Assembly (NCBI GenBank): GCA_037133755.1
Contig: JBAXNN010000001.1
Location: 1-64,000 of the forward strand
From: F1-60-MAGs149 sp037133755
Lineage (GTDB): Bacteria; Actinomycetota; Thermoleophilia; Gaiellales; F1-60-MAGs149
Reading direction: 5' to 3'
DNA length: 64,000 nt
Below, in pieces: positions 63,846 to 64,000 of this stretch. The translations under genes were made by a program, and so were the position numbers. A model generated the notes under the pieces. The model worked only from the letters and a program-made list of their open reading frames with translations. It ran no database searches and was not told where the DNA came from. How positions within the stretch are numbered: the first letter of the stretch is position 1; each line of letters opens with the position of its first letter.

Positions 63846-64000
63846 TCAGGACGTGGGGAACGGATTCGCGAAGAAGGACTCCATCCCCATCAGCGGGCCG
63901 GTGAGGAACTTGGCAAAGCCGACCGGAATGGTCGCAGCAGTCGAAGCGTCCGTGAACCCCCCGACACCCGTGGAGACCGGACGATTGTCAAGATTCTCCA
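63846..64000 (-). CDS. C-terminal end of an unidentified protein (partial)
   Basis: The minus strand is open from the window edge to TGA at 63846-63848 and encodes 50 residues ending FAKFLTGPLMGMESFFANPFPTS. Codon use is typical (third-position G/C) and a strong hairpin follows. The gene continues beyond the window. No family recognised. Confidence 0.55.
   Translation of the reverse strand, partial: ENLDNRPVSTGVGGFTDASTAATIPVGFAKFLTGPLMGMESFFANPFPTS

Overview
The window is a high-GC chromosomal segment from a bacterium that looks actinobacterial. Supporting this are pervasive GTG/TTG starts, ATGA/GTGA gene overlaps, many -10 boxes lying only 6-7 nt from the start codon (leaderless mRNAs), two GAP/Sap-family membrane proteins and a MqnP-type UbiA prenyltransferase of the kind found with futalosine menaquinone synthesis. 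A Thermoleophilia-like lineage is possible, but that is an inference. No phage, IS element or CRISPR array is visible.

Layout. 1-303: short repeats and a tRNA-Ser-like fragment interrupted by a 137-bp insert. 304-4196: two PIN-type toxin-antitoxin pairs around a DHA2 efflux pump and a GAP-family protein. 4244-10578: a secreted beta-propeller/OmpA protein, DUF5522, msrA, a 200-bp hairpin built of four repeat units, a cytochrome b/molybdopterin oxidoreductase, a GNAT and a DUF167 protein, and an NTF2-like secreted protein. 10693-12295: a tRNA-Ser pseudogene carrying a second copy of the insert, an intact tRNA-Ser(GGA), an alcohol dehydrogenase and tRNA-Val(CAC). 12307-17792: a substrate-binding protein, a TetR regulator and four secreted proteins built by tandem duplication. 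18297-21558: an HxlR-controlled DUF1330/SDR locus and a two-subunit CoA-transferase. 21555-23570: a third toxin-antitoxin pair, a VOC protein and a second GAP protein. 23613-40484: one giant 5,623-residue secreted repeat protein. 40602-45140: an Nramp transporter, a DUF5615/DUF433 pair, a PhzF-thioesterase pair and a Cys-rich secreted protein. 45194-53615: a prenyltransferase, an ABC exporter with a CocE-type hydrolase, moaCB, a cysteine-dioxygenase-like cupin and two PLP aminotransferases. 53696-58256: a secreted protein, a CynX-type MFS protein, an Old Yellow Enzyme and an Ntn amidase. 58320-63457: an operon of an MFS pump, a YtcJ-type amidohydrolase and a PoxB-like ThDP enzyme. 63558-64000: tRNA-Lys(CTT) and the 3' end of an unidentified gene.

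Three regulatory patterns tie genes together. First, a 10-bp palindrome CACACGTGTG sits exactly 14 nt before a TAnnnT -10 box at four promoters (the giant protein, the molybdo-oxidoreductase, the Ntn amidase and, with one substitution, the MFS/amidohydrolase/PoxB operon). Two more copies lie near msrA and the OmpA protein. Second, paired TTGC-N5-GCAA sites 27 bp apart lie in both the DUF1330 and the SDR-HxlR promoters. Third, inverted repeats lie at the promoters of three toxin-antitoxin modules.
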